Under the pieces are notes generated by a model. That model did no database searches, was not told where the DNA came from, and saw nothing but the letters and a program-made list of their open reading frames with translations. Position numbers and translations under genes: made by a program. From Corynebacterium sp. MSK008 (GTDB taxonomy: Bacteria > Actinomycetota > Actinomycetes > Mycobacteriales > Mycobacteriaceae), in assembly GCF_030232585.1 (NCBI RefSeq), contig NZ_JASPJX010000003.1, positions 1 to 64,000 of the forward strand: DNA of 64,000 nt, written 5' to 3'. Positions 1 through 7,734 of the stretch are shown here, in pieces (within the stretch, counting starts at the first letter, position 1; every line of letters begins with the position of its first letter).

Positions 1-96
1 ATGACGCGACTGACCTGTCAAGGATCACGACGCCTTCCGCAGGCACACCCCGTCAAATATGTCGTGACTTCAGACACTGTCGGGGACACCATTTGA
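1..96 (+). CDS. Possible 3' end of an upstream ORF (fragment)
   Basis: An open frame runs from the first base to a TGA at 94-96. The ATG at base 1 may be accidental, so this could be the C-terminal 31 codons of a gene lying mostly outside the window. The strong hairpin terminator at 171-210 fits a gene ending here. I recognise no family in so short a piece. A transposase tail is possible because the next 2 kb look acquired, but nothing in the residues proves it. Confidence 0.2.
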   Translation: MTRLTCQGSRRLPQAHPVKYVVTSDTVGDTI

Positions 97-431
97 GCAG
101 GGGGTTTCACGAAACTGTTCCAATCTTTTCACGAAACCTCCTGCCGGCCGAAGGAAAACGGCCGCGAACGAAAAAATGACCCGCTCCGTTCGTTCGGAGG
201 GGTCATTTTTCTTTGTCTGAACGCCGTTCCTGCTCGGGTTATAGCGCGGATTGTTTATGAGCGCGGACCGAGCCGCGGAAGAGTTTCCGTACTCATCTGG
301 TGGCGCGGTTTTTGCAGCGCTTCATAGCGGTCTTGTTGCTGTGATCACGCAGAACTGGCTGCGGGTAGTTGTTGGGGTCTGAACCGAGAGGGGTGCGCCC
401 GGTCGGGGCCGTTTGGAACACTGCCGCTACG
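97..431. other. Non-coding stretch with direct repeats and a terminator
   Basis: No credible gene is seen here. The stretch holds an 11-bp direct repeat, TTTCACGAAAC, at 105-115 and 127-137 (period 22). The 13-mer CAGGGGGTTTCAC at 98-110 recurs exactly at 2147-2159. The terminator is at 171-210. The remainder, about 211-431, shows nothing I can name. An ORF at 369-797 is antisense to the cadmium transporter and was discarded. Confidence 0.6.
171..210. terminator. Strong bidirectional intrinsic terminator
   Basis: The hairpin has A-rich and T-rich flanks. The arm AAAAATGACCC pairs with GGGGTCATTTTT (one G:C offset near the loop), and the loop region is built on TTCG. The T run on one side and A run on the other let it work in both directions: for whatever ends near 96 on the plus strand and for the minus-strand cadmium operon ending at 432. 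Confidence 0.8.
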
Positions 432-1031
432 TCAGAGCCCGAAAGCTCCGCCGCTGACGAGGATCACGATGCCGAGGCCGATGAGAACGATGGGAAAGAG
501 GATGTCCTCCCAGCGTTCGAGCACTTCCGCGATCGGGGGGCGGGTGGCGACGAACTTGGCCAGGGCCACCAGGACCGCAACGAGCGCGAGGAAGATAACG
601 CAGTAGGCGACTACTGCGAGAGGTTCCACGCTAAGGAAGACAGGGGTGTAGACACCGATGTTGTCGCCGCCATTGGCAAAAGTGACGCCTGCGACTGTCC
701 CTACGCCGACCTTCTTGCCGGAAACCTTGGCCTCGTCGTCATCGTCGTCATCGTCTCCGCGCCAGGCCTCCCATGCGGCCCAGAGGCCGAGGCCTAGAGG
801 GATGAGACCAAAGTATGGAATGGCTGCCGGGGGCAGAAATGCTCCGGCGCCGACGGTCACAAGGATCGCGGCGACGAGGATGCCGGCAAATCCGAGGTAC
901 TGGCCGGCCAGAATACGGGCGGTGGTGCCGCTCTGGCCTGCCCCTCGCGCGAAGAAGAGGGAGAGCACGATGATGTCGTCGATGTTGGTAGCTGCGAACA
1001 GGCCTATCGCCTGCAAGACCGTGGTGAGCAT
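432..1031 (-). CDS. cadD: CadD-family cadmium resistance transporter
   Basis: This is a 199-aa integral membrane protein of the CadD family, small exporters that remove Cd(II) and sometimes Zn(II) across the cytoplasmic membrane. Five or six hydrophobic segments are visible. The family signatures NIDD (residues 16-19, first membrane segment) and NGGDN (120-124) are present. A loop at 93-99 is a run of seven aspartates, presumably cytoplasmic, which is unusual and could bind metal. The chosen ATG (1029-1031) shares one base with the TAA of the upstream regulator gene, so the two genes are translationally coupled. A longer upstream reading is only a shadow of that regulator. Expression should be released by metal through the CmtR-type repressor next door. 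Confidence 0.85.
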   Translation of the reverse strand: MLTTVLQAIGLFAATNIDDIIVLSLFFARGAGQSGTTARILAGQYLGFAGILVAAILVTVGAGAFLPPAAIPYFGLIPLGLGLWAAWEAWRGDDDDDDDEAKVSGKKVGVGTVAGVTFANGGDNIGVYTPVFLSVEPLAVVAYCVIFLALVAVLVALAKFVATRPPIAEVLERWEDILFPIVLIGLGIVILVSGGAFGL

Positions 1032-1390
1032 TACGCGCCCTCCCCAGCTACGTCGCATCCGGGAAGCGTGCAGGCGGGATCTATGCACGGGGCGTCTTCG
1101 TCTACTGCCAAGGTGGCATCGACCAGTGTCGTCAGTGCCTGCGCCAGGTGCGGATCGGCGATCTCGTATCGTGTCCGACGACCCTCGGGCTCGGAGACGA
1201 CGATCCCGCAATCGCGCAAGCATGCCAGGTGGTTGGACACGTTCGAGCGTGTCAGGTCCAGATCTCGGGACAGTTCCGCCGGGTAAGCGGGATGGTCGAG
1301 CAGGGTCAAGATGATCCGGGATCGAGTGGGGTCGGCCAGTGCACGACCCAGGCGGTTCATCACGTCGAGACGCGAAGCAATAGTCAGCAT
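1031..1390 (-). CDS. cmtR: CmtR-type Cd(II)/Pb(II)-sensing ArsR-family repressor
   Basis: This 119-aa winged-helix ArsR/SmtB repressor closely resembles mycobacterial CmtR. The recognition helix region reads LTRSNVSNHLACLRDCG. Cys57, Cys61 and Cys102 fall at the positions that form the Cd/Pb site in M. tuberculosis CmtR, and two further cysteines (107, 112) lie in the tail. Family knowledge: metal binding releases the operator and derepresses the exporter, here the overlapping cadD. The start is ATG 1388-1390, seven bases after a TATAGT -10 box, so the mRNA should be leaderless. An alternative longer ORF runs through the promoter and is rejected. Confidence 0.88.
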   Translation of the reverse strand: MLTIASRLDVMNRLGRALADPTRSRIILTLLDHPAYPAELSRDLDLTRSNVSNHLACLRDCGIVVSEPEGRRTRYEIADPHLAQALTTLVDATLAVDEDAPCIDPACTLPGCDVAGEGA

Positions 1391-1425
1391 GCACTGAACT
1401 ATACAGCGAGCACTGAACTGGTCAA
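1391..1425 (-). promoter_or_regulatory. cmtR-cadD promoter with repeated operator-like element
   Basis: On the minus strand a -35 TTGACC (1420-1425) and -10 TATAGT (1398-1403) are separated by 16 bp, and ATG follows after 7 nt. The 10-mer GCACTGAACT (plus-strand reading) occurs twice, at 1391-1400 and 1410-1419, a 19-bp period that places one copy over the start region and one in the spacer. This is a plausible CmtR operator pair. The function is inferred from position. Confidence 0.7.
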
Positions 1426-1482
1426 GTTCCGGGTAGCGGTGCAGCTGTGTGTGCTGCTCAAGAGACAGTGGAAGGAGCAGAG

Positions 1483-1989
1483 ATGGCAGAGATTCCGGCA
1501 AAGTTGCGCAAACAGCGTCGCCAGCTCGAGATTCAAGTTGCGCACGAGCCTGGCATAGTTCGGGAGATCGGTTTTCAGGCCCCAAGCAATGATCCGAACG
1601 GGACAAAACTCGATGGCCTCATCATCCTGAACCGGGAAGGCTCAAACAAACTTATCGACCTCACCCGCAGCCTCGACTCGATTCCCGTTTGCAGCGGGGT
1701 CACCTCGGGGTTCGACGACGGTTCGCGCCGCCAAGGAGAGCCTTGCCGGATGGATTGCCGAGAGGGACAACGAAGGAGACAACACTGGCGACGGTGCTTA
1801 CTTGGTTGAACCACGCTCGTTTCTGGTGATCAGCCCATGTGCGATTTGTGCCGCGCCGAAGGCAACCGAATTGGCTCGAAGTTCCGTAGCTTTGAAAGTT
1901 TCCGCTCGAACCGTAAGTCACCGGAAGTGCTCGCCGTTGACGAACTTGTCGAGCGTTCACGGTGGAGCGTGGAGCTTGCCGAGAGGTAG
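1483..1989 (+). pseudogene. Frameshifted gene of unknown function
   Basis: A good Shine-Dalgarno (AAGGAG, 5-nt spacing) precedes ATG 1483, divergent from cmtR. Protein-like sequence runs in frame 1 (LRKQRRQLEIQVAHEPGIVR) to about 1690-1718. It then continues plausibly in frame 2 (VRAAKESLAGWIAERDN, about 1718-1825) and returns to frame 1 (MCDLCRAEGNRIGSKFRS) to a TAG at 1987-1989. Frame 1 itself meets a stop at 1807-1809. I read this as one gene disrupted by two compensating indels, or by sequencing errors. A CxxC pair lies near the last segment. No family is recognised. A short intact ORF from ATG 1837 is the alternative. Confidence 0.4.
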
Positions 1990-2161
1990 GAAGAAGCGGA
2001 ATTTCCTGACTTCCCGCTCTAAGGAGCGCTCCTGCTCACGTCATATAATTGACTTCTGTTGTGTAACCGGAGTCGGAACCCGGTGTAACCGGGGTGTAGT
2101 CACGAACCCGCTACAACTGGTCGGGGAGTTTACTGAAAGCTCCGACCAGGGGGTTTCACCC
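1990..2161. other. Spacer with repeats and hairpin at the patch boundary
   Basis: GTGTAACCGG occurs at 2061-2070 and 2083-2092. A stem-loop (TGGTCGG...CCGACCA, 2118-2148) follows, with no clear U run. The 13-mer CAGGGGGTTTCAC at 2147-2159 repeats the one at 98-110. A TATAAT at 2044-2049 has no gene to serve on the plus strand. The hairpin may end transcription of the minus-strand gene that stops at 2162. Confidence 0.45.
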
Positions 2162-2617
2162 CTAAGCGAGCTCGTCCCATTCGGCGTCGACGAGCACGTG
2201 GCCGCCGCTGTCCATGGCGACAGGCGGCAGCACTTCCACCGGCGGCAGGCCGTACGACATGAGCATGCGGGCGAAGGAGCGGTGGCTGGGGCTGCGCTCG
2301 TCGATAAGCTCCTCCGCTTTCATAATCACCTGCTCTGTGACGATGGTGAGGCCGCGCCAGAAGTCGTCGCGGCTGCCGCTGTAGGTGAACGCTATGTAGC
2401 GGGTGGAGGCGTCCTCGACGGTGCCGAAGGTGTAGTCGCAGCCCTGCTCGAGGGCGTCGGCGGCGTGCAGTTTTGCTATCTGGAGCAGTGACAGCAGAGG
2501 GTTGTCGCGTGGATCGATGAGCACGAGGAATTCGGCCGGAGCGTCGCTGCCGCGCCAATGGTCGACTTCGGCGCGAAGCATGCCGGCGGTCATGTTGGGG
2601 TTCGAGTTAGCGATCAT
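2162..2617 (-). CDS. Hypothetical protein, second gene of an overlapping pair
   Basis: This 151-aa soluble, acidic protein has no signal peptide or membrane segment and no recognised family. Its start overlaps the end of the upstream gene (2607-2617), so the two are probably translated together and work together. The C-terminus (GGHVLVDAEWDELA) is acidic. Base composition matches the host, so it is likely resident rather than part of the patch to its left. Control should come from the promoter upstream of 3293, where a LexA-box-like site lies. The coding call rests on length, coupling and composition. The function is unknown. Confidence 0.6.
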   Translation of the reverse strand: MIANSNPNMTAGMLRAEVDHWRGSDAPAEFLVLIDPRDNPLLSLLQIAKLHAADALEQGCDYTFGTVEDASTRYIAFTYSGSRDDFWRGLTIVTEQVIMKAEELIDERSPSHRSFARMLMSYGLPPVEVLPPVAMDSGGHVLVDAEWDELA

Positions 2618-3293
2618 CGGCGGTCACCTTCCACTGCGGCGGAATGCGGAAGGTGCCGTCGCCTTGGTGGTGGTCCTTCCAGTTCGCAATTGCGCGTGTC
2701 CAGCGGCCCGGATCGGTTTCTTTCCAGCCGTGGTCGCGTTCGATGGAAAGGTGCGCGTCCAGGAGGCGGGTGGTCGCGTCGGTGACGTCGTCGGCCAGGG
2801 TGTGGGCGAAGTCGCCGTCGAAAAGCTGGTCAGCCCAGCGAATGAACGGCAAGAACAGCGGGTCCGCGAAGTCTTCGCACGGCGGGTCGATGACAGTCCC
2901 GTCCGGGAGGTACACGTAGTCGATGATGTGCTGGTTTTGCGCCATCTCCGTCTCCGCAATGTCCATCAGGCGGATCAGGCGCGACGTGTTCAGCATCAGC
3001 GCTCCGTCGAACTCTTCGCCGTCCACGCGCTTGATCCAACCGGCATGCACCAAACGCTCGATACATCCCTTGAGCGGATAGTTGGGTTCGCGCCACCAGG
3101 GACGCTCGTAGGCCTCCTCCGGGATGTAGTGGATCATCCCGATGCACCCGCGGCGGAAGTTCCCGTGGCGATCAATGATCTCGCCGGTGTAATCATCGGC
3201 GTATTTGCTCACATGTGCGAGGGCCGTTTTGTCTTGGTACTCCAGTGATGGGGTCATCACCTGCATCACTGCGTCAGAAAGTATTTCTCCCAA
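2607..3293 (-). CDS. Hypothetical protein with TTG start, possible SOS gene
   Basis: The product is 228 aa, soluble, rich in Asp, Trp and His, with no recognised family. I chose the TTG at 3291-3293 because AAGGAG stands 6 nt before it. The first ATG in frame lies only a few codons inside, and longer readings enter the promoter. A -35 TTGACA (3359-3364) and weaker -10 TACCGT (3336-3341), 17 bp apart, lie upstream on the same strand, and a LexA-box-like palindrome covers the -35. If that site works, this gene and its overlapping partner would be induced by DNA damage. The start and the coding status look sound, but the function is unknown. Confidence 0.65.
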   Translation of the reverse strand: MGEILSDAVMQVMTPSLEYQDKTALAHVSKYADDYTGEIIDRHGNFRRGCIGMIHYIPEEAYERPWWREPNYPLKGCIERLVHAGWIKRVDGEEFDGALMLNTSRLIRLMDIAETEMAQNQHIIDYVYLPDGTVIDPPCEDFADPLFLPFIRWADQLFDGDFAHTLADDVTDATTRLLDAHLSIERDHGWKETDPGRWTRAIANWKDHHQGDGTFRIPPQWKVTADDR

Positions 3294-3358
3294 ATGGTTC
3301 TCCTTTGAATCCGTCGTTTTTGTAGACCGATCAGTACGGTAAGCAGGTTCGCAGGAAT

Positions 3359-3378
3359 TGTCAAGAACATGTGTTCGA
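3359..3378 (-). promoter_or_regulatory. Candidate LexA (SOS) box over a -35 element
   Basis: AAGAACATGTGTTCGA at 3363-3378 matches 14 of 16 positions of the actinobacterial SOS box TCGAACANNTGTTCGA. It overlaps the -35 TTGACA (3359-3364, minus strand) of the gene starting at 3293. A second small inverted repeat (ACCG...CGGT) lies at about 3327-3340. Binding by LexA is inferred. Confidence 0.6.
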
Positions 3379-3456
3379 CATAGTAGGTGCCGATGCCTGC
3401 GCGGCAGTAGCTTCTCGACGAGCACTCCGCTCCCCCAGCTACTACACTCTCAGCCT

Positions 3457-4293
3457 GTGCTGAGCAGGAAAACGTTCATGTCCGTCACGGCAGTGGCGGG
3501 CTTTTCTGCGTTAGTGGGGTGCGCCGGCCCGCGTGGCACGACAGTCACGGAGTCGGAGACGGCCACCACCACCGTCCGTGAGACGGTGACGGCGTATCCC
3601 GGGCCAGAGCGCTACGCGGGCCGGGTGCCGCAGGCGTTCGGGACATCGATGCGCGGCATCGTGGAGACGGTGCCGGTCACCCCGGGCAGGCGCACGATTG
3701 CGCTGACGTTCGACGCCTGCGGCGGGCCAAGCGGTTCGGCGGTGGACCAGGGGCTGATAGACGCGCTGCGCGAATTTGCCGTGCCCGCGACGCTGTTTTT
3801 GAGCGCTTCCTGGATCGAAGCGAACCCGGAGGCGACGCGGAAGCTTGCGGGCGATCCCCTGTTCCGCCTGGAAAACCACGGCACTCGGCACTTGCCGCTG
3901 AGTGTCAACGGCCAGGCCGCCTACGGCATTGCGGGCACGGCGACACCAGCGGAGGCCATCGCGGAAATCGACGGCAACCGGGCGCTGCTGGCGGACTACG
4001 GGGTGGAGTCGACGTGGTTTCGCTCAGGCACGGCCCATTACGACGACGTCGCCGTCGACATCGCCCACGGGCGCGGTGTGAACATCGCGGGCTTCAGCGT
4101 CAACGCTGACGTTGGAGCGACGGCCACGGCGGACCATGTGGCGTCGACAATCATGCATGCCCCCGACGGGGCGATCGTGCTGGCGCACATGAACCACCCC
4201 AACTCCGGCACCGGGCCGGGTGTGCGCCGCGCGCTGGAGCAGCTGCGCGGCGACGCTGTGCGTTTTTCGTTCCTGGACGGCAGCAGGCCCTAA
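3457..4293 (+). CDS. Polysaccharide deacetylase-like lipoprotein
   Basis: A GTG at 3457, 8 nt after a TACACT -10 (3443-3448), gives a 278-aa protein with a lipoprotein signal: Arg-Lys, a hydrophobic stretch, then lipobox LVGC with Cys22. It should be anchored outside the membrane. The NodB fold is suggested by TFDACGG (84-90) and the HGTRH pair (141-145), which in the family help hold the catalytic metal. The usual TFDDG motif is changed to TFDAC, so the second aspartate is missing and activity may differ from classic peptidoglycan or chitin deacetylases. It stands alone on the plus strand and overlaps pspC tail to tail by 4 bp. Confidence 0.72.
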   Translation: MLSRKTFMSVTAVAGFSALVGCAGPRGTTVTESETATTTVRETVTAYPGPERYAGRVPQAFGTSMRGIVETVPVTPGRRTIALTFDACGGPSGSAVDQGLIDALREFAVPATLFLSASWIEANPEATRKLAGDPLFRLENHGTRHLPLSVNGQAAYGIAGTATPAEAIAEIDGNRALLADYGVESTWFRSGTAHYDDVAVDIAHGRGVNIAGFSVNADVGATATADHVASTIMHAPDGAIVLAHMNHPNSGTGPGVRRALEQLRGDAVRFSFLDGSRP

Positions 4294-4520
4294 AACTCGG
4301 CCGGCATGATCATCCAGGCCACGCCGTATGCCAGCAGGCCCGGGAACAAGCCGGCAAGTGCGAGCAAGACAAAAACGACGCGCACCACGGTCGGGTCCAC
4401 GCCGAGGTACTGTGCGATGCCGCCGCAGACGCCGGCGATGTACTTGTCGGTCATGGAGCGCTCGAGACGCTTCGGGGAGTTGCCGGGGTTGATGTTCTGC
4501 GGGTTGTAGGGGCTGGACAT
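4290..4520 (-). CDS. pspC: PspC domain protein
   Basis: This 76-aa protein is almost entirely a PspC domain: a basic N-terminal segment (KRLERSMTDKYIAGVCGGIAQ), the typical VCGGIA-YLGVDPTVVR core, and one membrane helix at about 49-70. The family includes envelope-stress regulators and membrane toxin-antitoxin-like partners. Single-domain actinobacterial copies are of unknown role. AAAGGA upstream supports ATG 4518-4520. Its stop overlaps the stop of the convergent deacetylase gene. Confidence 0.85.
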   Translation of the reverse strand: MSSPYNPQNINPGNSPKRLERSMTDKYIAGVCGGIAQYLGVDPTVVRVVFVLLALAGLFPGLLAYGVAWMIMPAEF

Positions 4521-4597
4521 TTCGAGGTCCTTTCATCCTTGGGTTCGGTGCGCCCCATCCAACCCCCGCTGGTGCGCGCCCGCAAGGGGCGAGGCGG

Positions 4598-5071
4598 TTA
4601 GAGCTGGTTGGCAGGCAGATGCTTCGAAGCGATGACGTCGGTGAAGAACTCGCGGATGCGGTCAGCGCGATCTGGGTCAAGATTGTCGAAGACGAGGCGG
4701 CGCACCGTTTCAACGTGGTCCGGCACTGCTTCTTCGAGGTGAGCCATGCCCTGGTCGGTCAGAGTGACCAGTACGCCACGGGCGTCACCGGGGCACTTGC
4801 TCTTGGTGAGCAGGCCACGCTTTTTCATGCGGGTGACCTGGTGGGAGGCTCGTGAGCGGTCCCAGCCGAGCTCGTCGCAAAGCTCGCGCAGGCGCAGGGT
4901 GCGGTCCTCCGCCTCAGACAACGTGACGAGCACGGAGAACTCCGACGATGAAATGTCGCTACCCTCCTGGAGGCGATCGTCGATGGTGCGAGAGATCTTG
5001 TTGAACCCGGCGAGCATCAACCGCCATAGCTGTTGCTCGTCGTCCTCAAGCCACCGCGGTTGTGCATTCAT
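4598..5071 (-). CDS. MarR-family transcriptional regulator
   Basis: This 157-aa winged-helix protein has the MarR layout: an N-terminal dimer helix, recognition segment WDRSRASHQVTRMKKRGLL, wing CPGDARGVLVTLTDQG, and a C-terminal helical arm. The family usually binds short palindromes and responds to phenolic or oxidative signals. The target here is unknown. A TAGGAT -10 (5080-5085) lies 8 nt before ATG 5071, so the mRNA is probably leaderless, and this box overlaps the stop codon of the SbcC-like gene upstream. Confidence 0.85.
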   Translation of the reverse strand: MNAQPRWLEDDEQQLWRLMLAGFNKISRTIDDRLQEGSDISSSEFSVLVTLSEAEDRTLRLRELCDELGWDRSRASHQVTRMKKRGLLTKSKCPGDARGVLVTLTDQGMAHLEEAVPDHVETVRRLVFDNLDPDRADRIREFFTDVIASKHLPANQL

Positions 5072-5082
5072 ATCGGCAGATC

Positions 5083-7731
5083 CTAGCCCATGGGTGCGGT
5101 TTTCAACTCGTCCATAGAGTACGTGCGCGCAGCGGCGACGCGGTCGAAGCGCTGCGGGAAGCAGGTCAGCACCAGCACCTGCGAGGTCTTGCCCACCTGG
5201 GAAAACAGCGAGTTCATGCGAGCGAGCCGCTCCGGGTCGGTGGCGCCGAGTGCGTCGTCGACCACCACGGGCACCGGGGTGGTCTCGCCAGAGGCAGTGA
5301 CCAGGTCCGCGATGGCGAAGCGGGTGAGGATGGCCAGCTGCTCCTTCGTGCCGCCGGAGAGCTGGTCCAGCGGCACGCTCACCCCGTCGACGGTGCGTTC
5401 GGTGACAGTGAGGTCGTCGCCGAAATTGAAGTCCACGGTCGGGCCGAACAGCACGCGGGCGCGGTTGCGGATCGCGTCGTTGAATGGCGCGGTGTAGCGG
5501 GCGCGTGCGGCATCCCGGTGGGTGTGCATCGTCTCGCGCAGCAGGCGCACCGCGTCGGCGCGACGGGTGGTGCGGGCCAGTTCCGTCTCCGCGGCGTCGA
5601 GTTTCGCGGCCGCGCGGTCTGCTTTCTCGGCGGCGCCGGCGGCGATCTCGATGCGGCCGGTCAGCTCGGTGATGCGGTTTCTCGCCTCGGCCTGGCGCTT
5701 CTCCAGGTTCTGCAGGCGAGCTTTCGCTCCGTCGAGCATCTGCTGGGCGATCTCCGGGTCGGCGTCGGCGAGCTCTGCGGCCAGGGCCACGTGCGCCTCG
5801 TTGGCCTCGCGCTCTCGCTCGCGGGCGGATTCGAGCGTGTCCTCGAGGGTCGACTTCGTAGCGGTGTTTTCGGCGCGTGTCAGCTCCTCTGCGGCGTGGC
5901 TGGCCTCGGCCTGCTTCGCCTCGAGCTTGGTCTGCACGACGGTCAGCTCGCTTGCGGCGGTGCGGTCGGCGTAGGGCTTGAGCGCGGCGTCGGCGGCATC
6001 GACGTCCTTTTCCGCCTTATCCAGCTCCTTTTGGGCATCTTTCACTGCCAGCTCCGCGGCCTGCTCGGTGTCGGGAAGCTCGGCGGTGTCGATCGCCTCG
6101 GCGAGCTCCTCGATCTGGGTGGCCAGGCGGTCGCGCTCGGCTGTAAGTTCGTCGGCGTCGGTGCCGGCAAGTGCGTCGTCGCGGCGCTGGCGGGCGGATG
6201 TCACCTCCGCGTCGTGCGCCTTGCAGGCGTCCCGGGCGGCGCGGGCTTCGTCGACGTCCGTGCAGCCCAGCTTGGACAGCAAGCTGGCAAGGGCGTCCTC
6301 GGCCTTCTCCACAGCGCGGCGGGGATCCTCCGCACCCTGCGCGGCGCGGAAGACGACGTCGAAGTCGTCGAGAGTGAGGCGCGTGCCCTCGTAAACGGCG
6401 ACGGACTCGGTGCCGTCGATGCCCACGCTTTCGCCGTCGACCTGGATGGTTTTGCCCTCGGCGGTGATCTCCAGTTTGGCGGAGGCAGCCTCGCGCAGAC
6501 GGCGCTGCAGGATCAGCTCGCTTTCGGCCTTCTCCAGTTTGCGCACGTCCGCGTCCGTGACCTGCAGGGCGGGGGCGTTTTTGAGCAGGGTTGCGTAGGC
6601 CTCCTCTGCTTTGCCGATGAGGGTGAGCTGGTCGGTGACGACCGTGAGGCGTCGAGAAGCACGCACGTGATCGCGGACGTTTTCTGCGCCGCGCAGGGTG
6701 GTGCGGGCGGCGGTGAGGCTGGACTTGGCCTTGTCCACCTGCGCAGTCAGCTCCGCGACCTTCTCGCGTTCGGCGTCGCGCGCCTCCTGCGCCGGCGCGA
6801 GCGCGGCCTGCAGGTCCTTTTCCTCCTCGCGCAGCTTGGACACACGCTCGGAAAGGGCGGTGCGCTCGGCGAGGTCCTGCTCGGCGCGCTTCCTGGCCAC
6901 GGTGGCGCGCTCCAGCTGCTCGGTTGCGGCCTTAGCCTTGTCGGCGAGCTGGCTGGCCTTGGCGTACTCGGCCTCGCGCTCGACGAGTTCCTCGTGGGCC
7001 TGCGGCAGCTCCGTGTCCACCGCGCGGATCTCCTCTTCGCGGCGGGCGACCTCGTCGACAAAGGTGGCGAGCTGCTGCACCTCGGCCTCCGCGGCGCGCA
7101 GGGTGTCGCGGGCGGTGTCCACGGCGTCGGACTTGGCGGTGAAGGAGGCTTTGGGCTTGGGCGGGGTCGCAGCCGTCCAGTAGCGGGCGTACTCCGCTTC
7201 GATGGCAGCCATGAGCTCGGTGTCTTCCTCGCCGGAGCTCTCGGTGCCGTTCTCGGCGTCGAGCGCCTGGGAAATCGACGGGATGCCGGCGGCGGCGATG
7301 CCCGGGTCCAGCTCGCCCTGGCGCAGGAACAGGGTGTTGGCCAGGCTGGTGTCCATCTGCTCGGCGATGATGCGGGCGAGCTCGTCGTCCGCCTGGCGGC
7401 CGGTGAAGTTCTTGTGCACCGGCGAGAGAATCTCCAGCTCCGAGAGCTTGCCCTTGAGCCAGCGCTTGTGGATTCTGAAGGTGGTCTCCCCCACCGTCGC
7501 GGTCATGGTGACCTCGGGCGAGGCATCGCGGCCGACCGGGGCGAACACCTTTATTTTCTTGCCGCCGGCGGAGTGGCGCTCCTGCAGCACGGTGCCGATG
7601 GCGTCCAGGATGGTGGACTTGCCAGCCTCGTTTTGGCCGTGGATGACAATCACGCCGGTATCCGGCAGGTCCCGCAGCTCTAGGTGCTCGATGGCGCGGA
7701 AGTTATCGATGACTAGGTCGTGGATGCGCAT
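5083..7731 (-). CDS. SbcC/Rad50-like SMC-type ATPase
   Basis: This 882-aa protein has ABC-ATPase halves at the ends and long coiled coils between. Walker A is GQNEAGKST (32-40), the ABC signature starts LSGGTKEQ (about 791), and Walker B is VVVDDALG (about 822-829). It follows its nuclease partner with a 3-bp gap, as SbcC follows SbcD. I see no CxxC zinc hook at the middle of the coils, where Rad50/SbcC dimerise, so it may belong to the actinobacterial branch typified by M. tuberculosis Rv1278 (family knowledge). The likely role is DNA end or hairpin processing with the exonuclease. It is probably co-transcribed from the SbcD-side promoter. Confidence 0.8.
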   Translation of the reverse strand: MRIHDLVIDNFRAIEHLELRDLPDTGVIVIHGQNEAGKSTILDAIGTVLQERHSAGGKKIKVFAPVGRDASPEVTMTATVGETTFRIHKRWLKGKLSELEILSPVHKNFTGRQADDELARIIAEQMDTSLANTLFLRQGELDPGIAAAGIPSISQALDAENGTESSGEEDTELMAAIEAEYARYWTAATPPKPKASFTAKSDAVDTARDTLRAAEAEVQQLATFVDEVARREEEIRAVDTELPQAHEELVEREAEYAKASQLADKAKAATEQLERATVARKRAEQDLAERTALSERVSKLREEEKDLQAALAPAQEARDAEREKVAELTAQVDKAKSSLTAARTTLRGAENVRDHVRASRRLTVVTDQLTLIGKAEEAYATLLKNAPALQVTDADVRKLEKAESELILQRRLREAASAKLEITAEGKTIQVDGESVGIDGTESVAVYEGTRLTLDDFDVVFRAAQGAEDPRRAVEKAEDALASLLSKLGCTDVDEARAARDACKAHDAEVTSARQRRDDALAGTDADELTAERDRLATQIEELAEAIDTAELPDTEQAAELAVKDAQKELDKAEKDVDAADAALKPYADRTAASELTVVQTKLEAKQAEASHAAEELTRAENTATKSTLEDTLESAREREREANEAHVALAAELADADPEIAQQMLDGAKARLQNLEKRQAEARNRITELTGRIEIAAGAAEKADRAAAKLDAAETELARTTRRADAVRLLRETMHTHRDAARARYTAPFNDAIRNRARVLFGPTVDFNFGDDLTVTERTVDGVSVPLDQLSGGTKEQLAILTRFAIADLVTASGETTPVPVVVDDALGATDPERLARMNSLFSQVGKTSQVLVLTCFPQRFDRVAAARTYSMDELKTAPMG

Positions 7732-7734
7732 GGT

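Noticed and set aside
104..137. GTTTCACGAAAC as a parS (ParB) site
   Set aside because: parS is TGTTTCACGTGAAACA; the central GT is missing and the second copy is a direct, not palindromic, repeat.
1802..2491. Plus-strand ORF of 229 codons
   Set aside because: Its first part is the middle piece of the frameshifted gene and the rest is antisense to the gene at 2162-2617.
5062..7683. Long plus-strand ORF of 873 codons
   Set aside because: Exactly antisense to the SbcC-like gene; low-complexity Gly/Leu/Val/Arg product; GC-rich codon shadow.
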